From DUEN01 sp024277095 (GTDB taxonomy: Bacteria > Chloroflexota > Anaerolineae > DUEN01): a DNA stretch of 9,336 bases. The notes under the pieces are model-generated. The model was not told the DNA's origin. It saw nothing but the letters and a program-made list of their open reading frames with translations, and searched no databases. Location of the stretch: the NCBI GenBank assembly GCA_024277095.1, contig JAJRVX010000509.1, positions 1 through 9,336 on the forward strand. The letters are read 5' to 3'. The translations under genes were made by a program, and so were the position numbers. Positions within the stretch are counted from its first letter, which is position 1. Each line of letters starts with the position of its first letter. This document shows positions 1 to 6,627 of the stretch, in pieces.

Positions 1-34
1 ATTCGCGCGCCGTATACCTCGCGCGGGGGGAGCA

Positions 35-826
35 ATGCGTCCCTATATAGAGCTTGCCAAGCGATCGTTTCAGAAGCATCTGGCTTACCGGGCAGCCAAC
101 ATCGCGGGCATCCTCACCAACGGCTTCTTCGGGATGATCTACGTCTTCATCTACATGGCGCTCCTGCGCGAGCGAGGCCAGCTGGGAGGCTTCGACGCGC
201 ACGATGCGGCGACCTACGTGGTCATCAGCCAATCGCTGCTGATGGCGATGTCAGCGTTCGGCAACCGGGAGCTCTCCGACTCCATCGTGCGCGGGGACGT
301 GGTGACCGACCTCAGCCGCCCGATCGACTTCTACGCGCTTTGGGCCGCGATCGATCTGGGCCGGGCGGTGTACTACCTGATCTTCCGGGGGATCCCCACG
401 TTCGCCATCGGCTGGGCGCTGTTCCGGGTGCAGATCCCTCGACACATCGACACCTGGCTCTGGTTCCTGGTCAGCGTCTTGGTGGGTATGGCGGTCAGCT
501 TCGCCTTCCGCTTCATCACCAACAGCCTGGCCCTGTGGACCACCGACGCACGCGGCATCCAATACCTGACCAACACGTTTGTTCTGTTTTTCGCTGGCTT
601 CGTCATTCCGCTCAACTTCCTGCCTGCCTCTTTGCAAACCGTCGTCCATCTGCTCCCCTTCCGTTCCATGGCTTACCTGCCCATCAGCATCTATCTGGGC
701 AAGACCAGCGGCAGGGTGCTGGTCCGGGCGTTGGCGATGGAGGCGGCATGGCTGGTGATGCTGGTGCTGCTGGGACGTCTCATGCTGCGCCGGATGTTCC
801 GACGCCTGACCATCCACGGAGGATAA
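35..826 (+). CDS. ABC-2 type exporter permease, first subunit (COG4587-like)
   Basis: This is a 263-residue integral membrane protein, read as one half of the membrane channel of an ABC exporter. Hydrophobic segments lie at about residues 23-43, 60-76, 113-131, 141-165, 178-196 and 234-250, the six-helix pattern of ABC-2 permeases. The basic, amphipathic N-terminus and the conserved-looking cytoplasmic stretch RGDVVTDLSRPIDFY (86-100) resemble the uncharacterised exporter permeases grouped as COG4587/COG3694. The start was chosen because a G-rich site (GGGGGGAG, 25-32) precedes ATG, although the gap of 2 nt is short. The second permease starts 2 nt after the stop and the ATPase follows, so the three should form one complex. 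The family resemblance is from memory of sequence style. The substrate cannot be inferred. Confidence 0.87.
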   Translation: MRPYIELAKRSFQKHLAYRAANIAGILTNGFFGMIYVFIYMALLRERGQLGGFDAHDAATYVVISQSLLMAMSAFGNRELSDSIVRGDVVTDLSRPIDFYALWAAIDLGRAVYYLIFRGIPTFAIGWALFRVQIPRHIDTWLWFLVSVLVGMAVSFAFRFITNSLALWTTDARGIQYLTNTFVLFFAGFVIPLNFLPASLQTVVHLLPFRSMAYLPISIYLGKTSGRVLVRALAMEAAWLVMLVLLGRLMLRRMFRRLTIHGG

Positions 827-828
827 CG

Positions 829-1632
829 ATGCGGGAGTATGTGCGGCTTTACCCCCAACTGATCGGCGCGCAGATCCGAGCCCAGATGCAATATCGGGCC
901 TCTTTCCTCGCGGAGCTGCTGGGGAATTTCCTGATCACCAGCCTGGACTTCGTCACCCTGGCGATCCTGCTCACCCAATTCCAGGCGATCGGCGGCTGGA
1001 CGCTGCCTGAGGTCGCCCTGCTGTATGGGACCTCCACCGTCTCCTTCTCCCTGGCGGAGATCCTGGGAGGCATCCTGGACGACTTCGACCGCTGGATCAT
1101 ACGCGGCGAGTTCGATCGGCTCCTGATCCGGCCGCTGGGCATGATGTTCCAGGTCATGACCGGAGCATTTGCGCTACGCCGCCTGGGCCGGCTCACCCAG
1201 GGGATCGCAGCGCTGATCCTGGCCCTCTGGTGGCTACACCCGGACTGGCAGATCGAGCGCTGGGCCTTCCTGGGGATGACGCTGATCAGTGGCTTCTTCT
1301 TCTTCATGGCCATCTTCATCGCAGGAGCGACCACGTCCTTCTGGACGCCGCAGACGGCCGAGCTGGCGAACATCTTCACCTACGGCGGCAACTTCATGAC
1401 CAGCTATCCCATGCACATCTACGAGGAGTGGATCCGGGATCTCTTCACCTTTCTGCTCCCCATGGCGTTCATCAACTACTATCCCGCCCTGTACCTATTG
1501 GGGAGGCCGGACCCCTTCGGGCTGCCCGGCTGGGTTCCCTTCCTCTCGCCGCCGATCGCGAGCGGGGTCTTCCTGGCCTCGCTGGCCGTCTGGCGGGTCG
1601 GCGTGCGCCATTATCAGAGCACGGGGAGCTGA
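829..1632 (+). CDS. ABC-2 type exporter permease, second subunit (COG3694/DUF990-like)
   Basis: This is a 267-residue membrane protein, the probable partner of the preceding permease in a heterodimeric exporter channel. Hydrophobic segments lie at about 32-52, 62-80, 122-138, 146-168, 204-222 and 241-258. The stretch IIRGEFDRLLIRPLG (90-104) matches the position and pattern of the RGDVVTDLSRP loop in the first permease, as expected for two diverged copies of one fold. The opening MREYVRLYPQLIGAQIRAQM is typical of the ABC2_membrane_6 (formerly DUF990) type. The frame is open far upstream, but the ATG at 829 has a strong GGAGG (818-822) with 6-nt spacing that overlaps the end of the first gene, so the upstream extension is a shadow. 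Translational coupling with the first gene is likely. The substrate is unknown. Confidence 0.87.
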   Translation: MREYVRLYPQLIGAQIRAQMQYRASFLAELLGNFLITSLDFVTLAILLTQFQAIGGWTLPEVALLYGTSTVSFSLAEILGGILDDFDRWIIRGEFDRLLIRPLGMMFQVMTGAFALRRLGRLTQGIAALILALWWLHPDWQIERWAFLGMTLISGFFFFMAIFIAGATTSFWTPQTAELANIFTYGGNFMTSYPMHIYEEWIRDLFTFLLPMAFINYYPALYLLGRPDPFGLPGWVPFLSPPIASGVFLASLAVWRVGVRHYQSTGS

Positions 1633-1646
1633 CGAGGAGACGGAGC

Positions 1647-2663
1647 ATGATCCAGGTCCGAAACCTGCGTAAGGAATTCCGAGTCCACCGCCATCACCGG
1701 GGCGCGCTGGGGGCGCTGCGAAATCTGTTCACCCGGGATCACCACATCGTGCGGGCGATCGATGGGATCAGTTTCCACATCGCGCGCGGCGAGATCGTGG
1801 GCTACCTGGGCCCGAACGGCGCCGGGAAATCGACGACCATTAAGATCCTCACGGGCATCCTGGTCCCCACGGCCGGGGAGGTGGTGGTGGACGGACGCGT
1901 GCCATGGCGGCAACGGATCGAACACGTCCGGCGCATCGGCGTGGTGTTCGGCCAGCGCACGAACCTGTGGTGGGACCTGCCGGTGATCGAGTCGCTGGAG
2001 CTGCTGCGCCACATCTATCGCGTCCCGCCGGACCGATATTGCCGCAATCTGAGCGCCTTCGACGATATGCTGGAACTGGGGCCGTTCCTGGACACGCCCG
2101 TGCGCAACCTCAGCCTGGGCCAGCGCATGCGGGCCGACCTGGCGGCCGCGCTCCTGCACGATCCGCCGCTGCTCTTCCTGGACGAGCCGACCATCGGGCT
2201 GGATGTGGTGGCCAAGGAGCGCATCCGCCGATTCATCCGGACGATCAATCGCGAGCGCGACACTACGGTGATCCTGACCACCCACGACCTGAACGATGTA
2301 GAGAAGCTGTGCGAACGGGTGATCATGATCGATCACGGCCGCCTGGTGTTCGACGGGGCCCTGTCCGAGCTGCGAGAGCGGTTCGGGGGCGGGCGCGTCC
2401 TGGTGGTAGACCTCGCGGAGACGCCCGCTCACATCGCGCTCCCCGATGCCCAGGTCATCCGACGAGAGGCCAACCGGGTATGGCTACGGGTGCAACGCGG
2501 CAACGGCCACATGGCCGATCTCGTGCGGGAGCTCTTCCGCCGCTACCGCGTGCGGGATCTCTCGGTACAAGAGCCCGCCATCGAGGATGTGGTGCGGCGG
2601 ATCTACGAGGGCCAGGTCTCCTGGGAGGCCCCGCGCCCGCTTTCCGCTGGAAGGGCGCGATAG
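1647..2663 (+). CDS. ABC exporter ATP-binding protein (COG4586-like)
   Basis: This is a 338-residue nucleotide-binding subunit that would power the two permeases encoded just upstream. Visible motifs are Walker A GPNGAGKST (55-63), Q-loop Gln103 in FGQRTNLWWDL, signature LSLGQR (155-160), Walker B LLFLDEP (175-181) with catalytic Glu180, and the switch His213 in ILTTHDL. An inserted segment with HRGALGALRNLF (17-28) between the first strand and AIDGISF is typical of the COG4586 type. A C-terminal domain of about 100 residues follows the ATPase core. AGGAG (1635-1639) sits 7 nt before the chosen ATG; the open frame reaches far upstream, but only this start gives the normal family N-terminus. 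The stop TAG lies at the left edge of the palindromic element. Without that element the frame would read two more codons (Ala-Asp) to TGA. Confidence 0.93.
   Translation: MIQVRNLRKEFRVHRHHRGALGALRNLFTRDHHIVRAIDGISFHIARGEIVGYLGPNGAGKSTTIKILTGILVPTAGEVVVDGRVPWRQRIEHVRRIGVVFGQRTNLWWDLPVIESLELLRHIYRVPPDRYCRNLSAFDDMLELGPFLDTPVRNLSLGQRMRADLAAALLHDPPLLFLDEPTIGLDVVAKERIRRFIRTINRERDTTVILTTHDLNDVEKLCERVIMIDHGRLVFDGALSELRERFGGGRVLVVDLAETPAHIALPDAQVIRREANRVWLRVQRGNGHMADLVRELFRRYRVRDLSVQEPAIEDVVRRIYEGQVSWEAPRPLSAGRAR
2650..2660 (+). repeat. Left copy of 11-bp direct repeat flanking the palindromic element
   Basis: GAAGGGCGCGA occurs here, in the last codons of the ATPase gene, and again at 2902-2912. The match is exact over 11 bp and ends at both sides. 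The copies bracket the palindromic element directly, so they look like a target site duplication made on insertion. Confidence 0.6.
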
Positions 2664-2696
2664 TGCATCCTTTTCGGTGGAAATACAACAGGGAGC

Positions 2697-2719
2697 TTTG
2701 AGGGGCTGCGCCCCTCAAA
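2697..2719. other. Perfect 10-bp hairpin in the left arm of the element
   Basis: TTTGAGGGGC and GCCCCTCAAA form a perfect 10-bp inverted repeat around the loop TGC. It lies 34 nt after the ATPase stop and could slow or stop transcription, but no T-run follows it on the + strand. It corresponds in place to the right-arm hairpin at 2822-2841. Confidence 0.6.
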
Positions 2720-2821
2720 AGAGACTTCCCGGTTTCCGCCCCTCACCTGCCTTGCCCGGCCTTGCCCACCCGAATCAGGCCGGGCAAGGACGGGTGCAAA
2801 GCGGAAAAAGAGGATGTTTTG

Positions 2822-2841
2822 GCGGAGGGAGGTCCCTCCGC
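2822..2841. other. Perfect hairpin in the right arm of the element
   Basis: GCGGAGGGA and TCCCTCCGC are perfect inverted copies separated by only GG. In practice this is an 8-bp stem with a four-base loop. It mirrors the left-arm hairpin at 2697-2719, although the sequences differ, suggesting that the structure rather than the exact bases is kept. Confidence 0.55.
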
Positions 2842-2901
2842 ACCTCCCCTGTGGGCTTGCGATAGGCATGGCGGAATTTCCACCATTTTGGATACCCCAC
2901 T

Positions 2902-2912
2902 GAAGGGCGCGA
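2902..2912 (+). repeat. Right copy of 11-bp direct repeat flanking the palindromic element
   Basis: This is a second exact copy of GAAGGGCGCGA (first at 2650-2660). Joining the left copy to the sequence after this one gives a continuous ATPase reading frame that ends two codons later at a TGA (2919-2921). That is what removal of an insertion should give. Confidence 0.6.
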
Positions 2913-2917
2913 GCAGA

Positions 2918-2947
2918 TTGACAAACCTATGCCATATGTGGTATTTT
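2918..2947 (+). promoter_or_regulatory. Putative sigma70-type promoter for the propeller lipoprotein gene
   Basis: A perfect TTGACA (2918-2923) is followed after 18 nt by TATTTT (2942-2947), preceded by an extended -10 TGG (2939-2941). The stretch around the -10 is clearly more AT-rich than its surroundings. Transcription would begin near 2954 and read into the gene at 3136. The -35 overlaps the TGA that would have ended the ATPase gene before the palindromic element entered. Confidence 0.45.
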
Positions 2948-2954
2948 AAACATG

Positions 2955-3135
2955 TCTGCTCGGTGCAGTCCTTGGCAGTCTCTCGCCCCCCTCGCCTCGG
3001 TCGGGAGACTGAGGCGAATCTACGAGGGCGTATTTTCATAAACGATCATCCTTACGCCAGTGAGAGTTGCCTCACGTCTCAGGCTGGCCTCTTCGGACAG
3101 CACCCACCAGGGCTGATGTCCTAGAATACGAGTCG
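2955..3135 (+). other. Structured untranslated leader of about 180 nt
   Basis: No gene is visible between the putative promoter and the ATG at 3136. The stretch holds competing inverted repeats: CAGTCTC (2976-2982) with GAGACTG (3005-3011), CGCCTC (2993-2998) with GAGGCG (3011-3016), and CCCTCG (2989-2994) with CGAGGG (3023-3028). The last two pairings share left-arm bases, and the first two collide at 3011. I recognise no riboswitch class. The region may be ordinary GC-rich leader, or may hold a simple RNA switch. Confidence 0.3.
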
Positions 3136-4395
3136 ATGGCACGAAATTTGGACAAAAAACGGTTTCGCTTGACATGGGTGGAAACCCTTCGCTCCCTTAT
3201 TGATATCGCAAGGACACGTTCTCTCCTCCTTCTCTTGCTGGCATTCTGGGTGCTGAGTTCCAGCGCGTGTGGCAGCGCCTCGGAACGTTCCAGACCCGCC
3301 GACGCCTCATCCCTCACAGGCGCCTCCTCCCAATACGGCGAATGGGCTATGGAGGGCTACAGCCCCCAGCGTGATCGGGCGACCGCGGACGATGTGCAGC
3401 CGCCGCTGAAGTTGCAACGCAAGCTGAGTATCGCGGGCGAGACACAGCAGGCCAGCCCGGTCGGGGTAGCTCGCGGACTGCTGTTCGTGGAGGGCCAGCG
3501 CAAGCTACACGCGATCGCCCTGGACAGCGGAACGGAGCAGTGGTACTTCGACCTGCCGGGATCCTTCCTGTCGCCGGCCATCTCCGGCGATCGTGTGTTC
3601 GTGCGAGCCGAATCGGGCAAGACCGGATATGTGCTGGCCCTGGCGGTGGAGTCCGGGGCAAAGCTGTGGCAGTTCAAGTTCCCGCGCGTGGGCAGCAGCT
3701 ATGATAACTTCGGTGGCCACGTGACCTCTCCCGTGGTGGTGGACGGGGTCGTGCTGGTCGGCGCCTCCCGATCCCTGTACGCCCTGGACGCGAGCACCGG
3801 CGAGCGGAAATGGGTGTTCGGGCTCAAAGGGCCCATCGCCTCGTCGGCCACGGTGGCTGACGACACCGTGTACTTCGCCGATTTCACACGCCTGTACGCC
3901 GTCGATCTCGCCACGGGCGAGGAGCGCTGGAGCTACGAGCACGGAACGGTGACCCTCTTCTTCGCCCCCGTGATCGCCGGCGACATGGTCCTCATCACCA
4001 GCTACGATACCGCCTACGCTCTGGACCGCCGCACTGGCGCGGTGTTGTGGACGCAGACGATCCAGGATGAGAACATCGTACCCTGCGCGGCAGCGGGGAA
4101 ATACGTGTACGTCAAGTCCGTGAATCGCCTGATCGCCCTGGACCGCACCACCGGAGCGATCGCGTGGTCGTACGAGCAGGGGGACTTCGTCTCTCTGCCC
4201 GCGGTGGCCGGGCAGCAGATCTACGTGGTCACCCGCGCCGGGGGAACGGGGCATCTGCGAGCGCTCCGGGCTTCGGACGGACAGGAGATCTGGCGATCCG
4301 AGCAGATCCCGCTGGCCAACGCGGCCCCTGTGGTGGCCGGTGGGAGCGTCTACGTGCGAACCGTCGACGGGAGCGTGCTCGTATATGCGTCCTAG
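3136..4395 (+). CDS. PQQ-like beta-propeller repeat lipoprotein
   Basis: This 419-residue protein is probably exported and lipid-anchored. The basic N-terminus (about 28 residues) precedes a hydrophobic stretch (29-41) and SSSAC with Cys45, an imperfect lipobox because Leu is not at -3. A Ser/Ala-rich linker follows. Residues from about 65 to 419 contain repeated blades of the form (A/L)xALDxxTGxxxWxxxx, with tryptophans at about 136, 178, 226, 265, 305, 344 and 386. This is the seven- or eight-bladed propeller of the PQQ_2/BamB-like superfamily. No quinoprotein dehydrogenase active site is evident, so it is probably a binding or scaffold protein. The ATG at 3136 has only a weak upstream GAG; a TTG at 3067 would add 23 residues without hydrophobic character. 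It precedes the sugar-type importer operon, but a functional link is unproven. Confidence 0.85.
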   Translation: MARNLDKKRFRLTWVETLRSLIDIARTRSLLLLLLAFWVLSSSACGSASERSRPADASSLTGASSQYGEWAMEGYSPQRDRATADDVQPPLKLQRKLSIAGETQQASPVGVARGLLFVEGQRKLHAIALDSGTEQWYFDLPGSFLSPAISGDRVFVRAESGKTGYVLALAVESGAKLWQFKFPRVGSSYDNFGGHVTSPVVVDGVVLVGASRSLYALDASTGERKWVFGLKGPIASSATVADDTVYFADFTRLYAVDLATGEERWSYEHGTVTLFFAPVIAGDMVLITSYDTAYALDRRTGAVLWTQTIQDENIVPCAAAGKYVYVKSVNRLIALDRTTGAIAWSYEQGDFVSLPAVAGQQIYVVTRAGGTGHLRALRASDGQEIWRSEQIPLANAAPVVAGGSVYVRTVDGSVLVYAS

Positions 4396-4488
4396 CCGCT
4401 CGCCCAGAGGATGCCATCGCCTTACAAACTGAGAGGAGATCAGAACGAGTGCGGCACGTTCTTCTTCGCCCATCCCCGCTTATGTAGA

Positions 4489-4539
4489 GGCAGCTTCCCT
4501 GTCCTCGACCACAGCGTGAATACCCAGGGCAGCTACCCT
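4489..4539 (+). promoter_or_regulatory. Pair of operator-like direct repeats upstream of the importer operon
   Basis: GGCAGCTTCCCT (4489-4500) recurs as GGCAGCTACCCT (4528-4539), matching at 11 of 12 positions and 39 bp apart. The second copy sits in AGGGCAGCTACCCT (4526-4539), a near palindrome with 12 of 14 symmetric bases. Paired near-palindromes before a sugar transporter operon would suit a repressor such as one of the LacI family. No regulator gene is in the window, and no clear -35/-10 pair was found here. Confidence 0.25.
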
Positions 4540-4602
4540 CGTAAGCAACGCTTGAAGGAGAAGTGTCCCCTTCCTCCGCGATCGGTTCCAGCTCCCAGGG
4601 GA

Positions 4603-4620
4603 GATTCCGTCCTCGGAATC
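4603..4620. other. 7-bp inverted repeat in the importer leader
   Basis: GATTCCG and CGGAATC are perfect inverted copies around TCCT. The site lies 50 nt before the first permease start. It could be a small RNA hairpin or an operator. No T-run follows, so it is not an obvious terminator for the propeller gene. Confidence 0.3.
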
Positions 4621-4670
4621 CTGCACTTGTTCAGAAAATCGAAGAATCCAGAAGAGAAAAGGAGTGGGTA

Positions 4671-5621
4671 ATGATCAGGATCCTGCCACAGGGGAAGCTA
4701 GCGAGGAGAGAAGCGCTCTGGTTTTATTTCTTCATCGCACCGTGGATCATAGGATTCATCTTATTCACCGGCGGCCCCATCATCGCCTCCCTTTACCTGA
4801 GCTTCACCAAGTACAATGCGGCCAATCCGCCCCAGTGGATAGGCTTGACCAACTATACCCGCCTGTTCCGTGACCGCATCTTCTACAAATCCTTGCAGGT
4901 TTCCGCCTATTACACCTTTCTGAGCGTGCCCATCGGGATCGTCGCCTCGCTGAGCCTGGCTATCCTCCTCAATCAGCGTGTGCCCTTCCTGGGTGTATAC
5001 CGCACGCTGTATTACCTGCCCTCGGTGATCACCGGCGTGGCGGTCGCGCTGCTGTTCCAATGGCTGTTGAATCCCAGCTTCGGCATCGTGAACTACGTGA
5101 TCGCCTGGCTCCTGGGCCCCAATGGGGTCATCCCGCTGGGCATCACGGGGCCGAGATGGTTCTTCGACCCGAAATGGGTGATCCCGGCCTACGTGCTGCT
5201 GAGCCTGTGGGGGTTAGGGGGGCCTATGCTGATCTACCTGGCCGGGCTGCAGGGTGTGCCTACCGCTCTCTATGAGGCGGCCACCATCGACGGGGCCAAC
5301 GCCTGGCACCGGCTCCGCCACGTCACCCTGCCCATGATCTCCCCGGTCATCCTGTTCACCTTCATCACCGGCATCATCGGCTCCTTCCAGGTCTTCACCC
5401 AGGCATATGTGATCTCCAACGGCAGCGGTGGGCCGGCCTACGCCTCCATGTTCTATGTGCTCTACCTGTATCTGAACGCCTTCCGGCGGTATCGGTTCGG
5501 ATACGCGGCTGCCCAGGCGTGGATCCTGTTCCTGGTTATCCTGGGTCTGACGATCCTCATGTTCAAGGTTTCCCGGCGAGCTGTGTACTACGAGGCACCT
5601 GGGGAAGAGGAAGCGATCTGA
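4671..5621 (+). CDS. Carbohydrate ABC importer permease, MalF/UgpA-like
   Basis: This 316-residue permease forms half of the membrane channel of a binding-protein-dependent importer. Membrane segments lie at about 18-42, 75-101, 108-131, 168-191, 222-245 and 281-300. The EAA loop that docks the ATPase is clear (202-221): EAATIDGANAWHRLRHVTLP, with the family Gly and LP in place. The opening APWIIGFILFTGGPIIASLY and the stretch RTLYYLPSVITGVAVALLFQ are typical of the MalF/UgpA/LacF group (COG1175). The start at 4671 has AAAAGGAG with 6 nt to ATG; 36 upstream in-frame codons have no such support. The second permease gene follows after 35 nt. The family transports sugars, sugar alcohols or glycerol-3-phosphate, and the exact substrate cannot be read here. 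Confidence 0.93.
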   Translation: MIRILPQGKLARREALWFYFFIAPWIIGFILFTGGPIIASLYLSFTKYNAANPPQWIGLTNYTRLFRDRIFYKSLQVSAYYTFLSVPIGIVASLSLAILLNQRVPFLGVYRTLYYLPSVITGVAVALLFQWLLNPSFGIVNYVIAWLLGPNGVIPLGITGPRWFFDPKWVIPAYVLLSLWGLGGPMLIYLAGLQGVPTALYEAATIDGANAWHRLRHVTLPMISPVILFTFITGIIGSFQVFTQAYVISNGSGGPAYASMFYVLYLYLNAFRRYRFGYAAAQAWILFLVILGLTILMFKVSRRAVYYEAPGEEEAI

Positions 5622-5656
5622 AAGCGTAGGATTGAGATCTCGAGCAGGAGTGAATC

Positions 5657-6559
5657 ATGGCAGAGCAAACCCTTCGTCCAGCTGCAGCGACTGTGGCACA
5701 ACGCAAGCCGCGCTTCTTCAAGAGCAAGAAGTTCCAGGAGGAATTCACACGTGTGGTAGCCACGATCCTGGCCACCATTGGAGCGCTCTTTATCCTTTTC
5801 CCCGTGGCCTGGATGGTTTCCACCTCCTTGAAGACGGAGCTCGAGGCGCTCAAGATGCCTCCCGTCTGGATCCCGGCCAAGCCTCAATGGCGCAACTACT
5901 ATGACGCGCTGACGTTCAATCCGTTCGGCACCTATTTCAAGAACACGGCCATTTATGCCATCTCCGTGATGCTTGGGGAGGCCCTGTCCTGCTCCTTCAT
6001 CGCATACGGATTTGCCCGGCTCCGCGCCCCCGGCCGCAACGCCCTGTTCCTGTTCGTCCTGAGCACGATGATGGTGCCCTACCAGGTGACTTTGATCCCG
6101 CAATATATCCTATTCTCCAAGCTCCGGTGGCTCAACTCGTACAAGCCGTTGATCGTGCCCGCCTGGTTCGGGAGCGCCTATCTGATCTTCCTGCTCCGCC
6201 AGTTCTACATGAGCCTGCCCAAGGAGTACGATGAGGCGGCCATCATCGATGGGGCCACACCGTTGGGGATCTGGTGGCGGATCATCCTGCCGCTGTCGAA
6301 GCCGGCGCTGGGCGCCGTTTCCATCATGTCCTTCATCTGGCACTGGAACAACTACCTGGGACCGCTGGTCTACCTGAACGATAACCGCAAGTTCACCGTA
6401 TCCCTGGGGCTTTCCATGTTTCGCACGCCGTTCGGTGGAACGCCCTGGCATTGGCTGATGGCCGCGTCGCTGGCTGTGATCATGCCTTGTGTGCTGGTGT
6501 TCTTCGTCGCTCAGCGATATTTCATCCAGGGCATCGTCATCACCGGCGTGAAGGGATAA
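5657..6559 (+). CDS. Carbohydrate ABC importer permease, MalG/UgpE-like
   Basis: This 300-residue permease is the partner of the MalF-like protein. After a basic cytoplasmic N-terminus (about 1-32), membrane segments lie at about 33-57, 98-121, 126-150, 165-183, 216-237 and 266-285. The ATPase-docking loop is present at 193-212 (EAAIIDGATPLGIWWRIILP). LFPVAWMVSTSLKT (47-60) and the C-terminal QRYFIQGIVITGVKG are hallmarks of the MalG/UgpE group (COG0395). AGGAG (5646-5650) sits 6 nt before ATG. The gene is 35 nt downstream of the first permease with no terminator between, so they are co-transcribed. The solute-binding protein gene follows after 181 nt. Confidence 0.94.
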   Translation: MAEQTLRPAAATVAQRKPRFFKSKKFQEEFTRVVATILATIGALFILFPVAWMVSTSLKTELEALKMPPVWIPAKPQWRNYYDALTFNPFGTYFKNTAIYAISVMLGEALSCSFIAYGFARLRAPGRNALFLFVLSTMMVPYQVTLIPQYILFSKLRWLNSYKPLIVPAWFGSAYLIFLLRQFYMSLPKEYDEAAIIDGATPLGIWWRIILPLSKPALGAVSIMSFIWHWNNYLGPLVYLNDNRKFTVSLGLSMFRTPFGGTPWHWLMAASLAVIMPCVLVFFVAQRYFIQGIVITGVKG

Positions 6560-6627
6560 GCCTTGCTCCCCCATATATCCATCTCGGTATGAAAGGGGGT
6601 GATGAAACAGCAGACGGTTTAATCCCA

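Larger units (their letters stand above)
2661..2901. mobile_element. MITE-like palindromic insertion element, no ORF
   Basis: This non-coding element of about 241 bp is almost one large imperfect palindrome. The outer ends are related in inverted orientation: AGTG, then ATCC, then GGTGGAAAT with 10 of 11 matches over 2676-2686 versus 2874-2884. Further in, TTTCCGC (2733-2739) pairs with GCGGAAA (2801-2807), and CCTTGCCCGGCCT (2750-2762) pairs exactly with AGGCCGGGCAAGG (2777-2789) around a 14-nt loop. Each arm carries its own hairpin (2697-2719 and 2822-2841) at comparable positions. An 11-bp direct repeat flanks it. It encodes no credible protein, so any mobility would need a transposase in trans. 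Insertions of the IS4/IS231 type are known to give duplications of about 10-13 bp, which is only a hint of the partner. Alternatives are a multi-copy intergenic repeat of other origin, or a structured 3' end of the exporter mRNA. Confidence 0.62.

Noticed and set aside
340..828. Upstream in-frame extension of the second permease
   Set aside because: It overlaps the first permease in another frame, gives a Pro/Gly/His-rich sequence without membrane character, and the ATG at 829 has a strong ribosome binding site.
2762..3124. 120-codon + strand frame across the palindromic element and leader
   Set aside because: It crosses inverted repeats and the promoter, has no ribosome binding site, and shows no domain-like sequence.
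3169..3203. Second TTGACA hexamer inside the start of the propeller gene
   Set aside because: No acceptable -10 element occurs at 16-19 nt; the nearest AT-rich hexamer is more than 20 nt away, and the site lies in coding sequence.
4411..4671. 86-codon frame ending in TAATG overlap with the MalF-like start
   Set aside because: The composition is non-protein-like (Pro, Arg, Ser rich), a proper spacer to a ribosome binding site is absent, and no family is recognised. The TAATG overlap is probably chance.
6563..6593. Possible promoter TTGCTC and TATGAA before the binding-protein gene
   Set aside because: Both hexamers are poor and the spacer is 19 nt, which is too weak to support as a feature.
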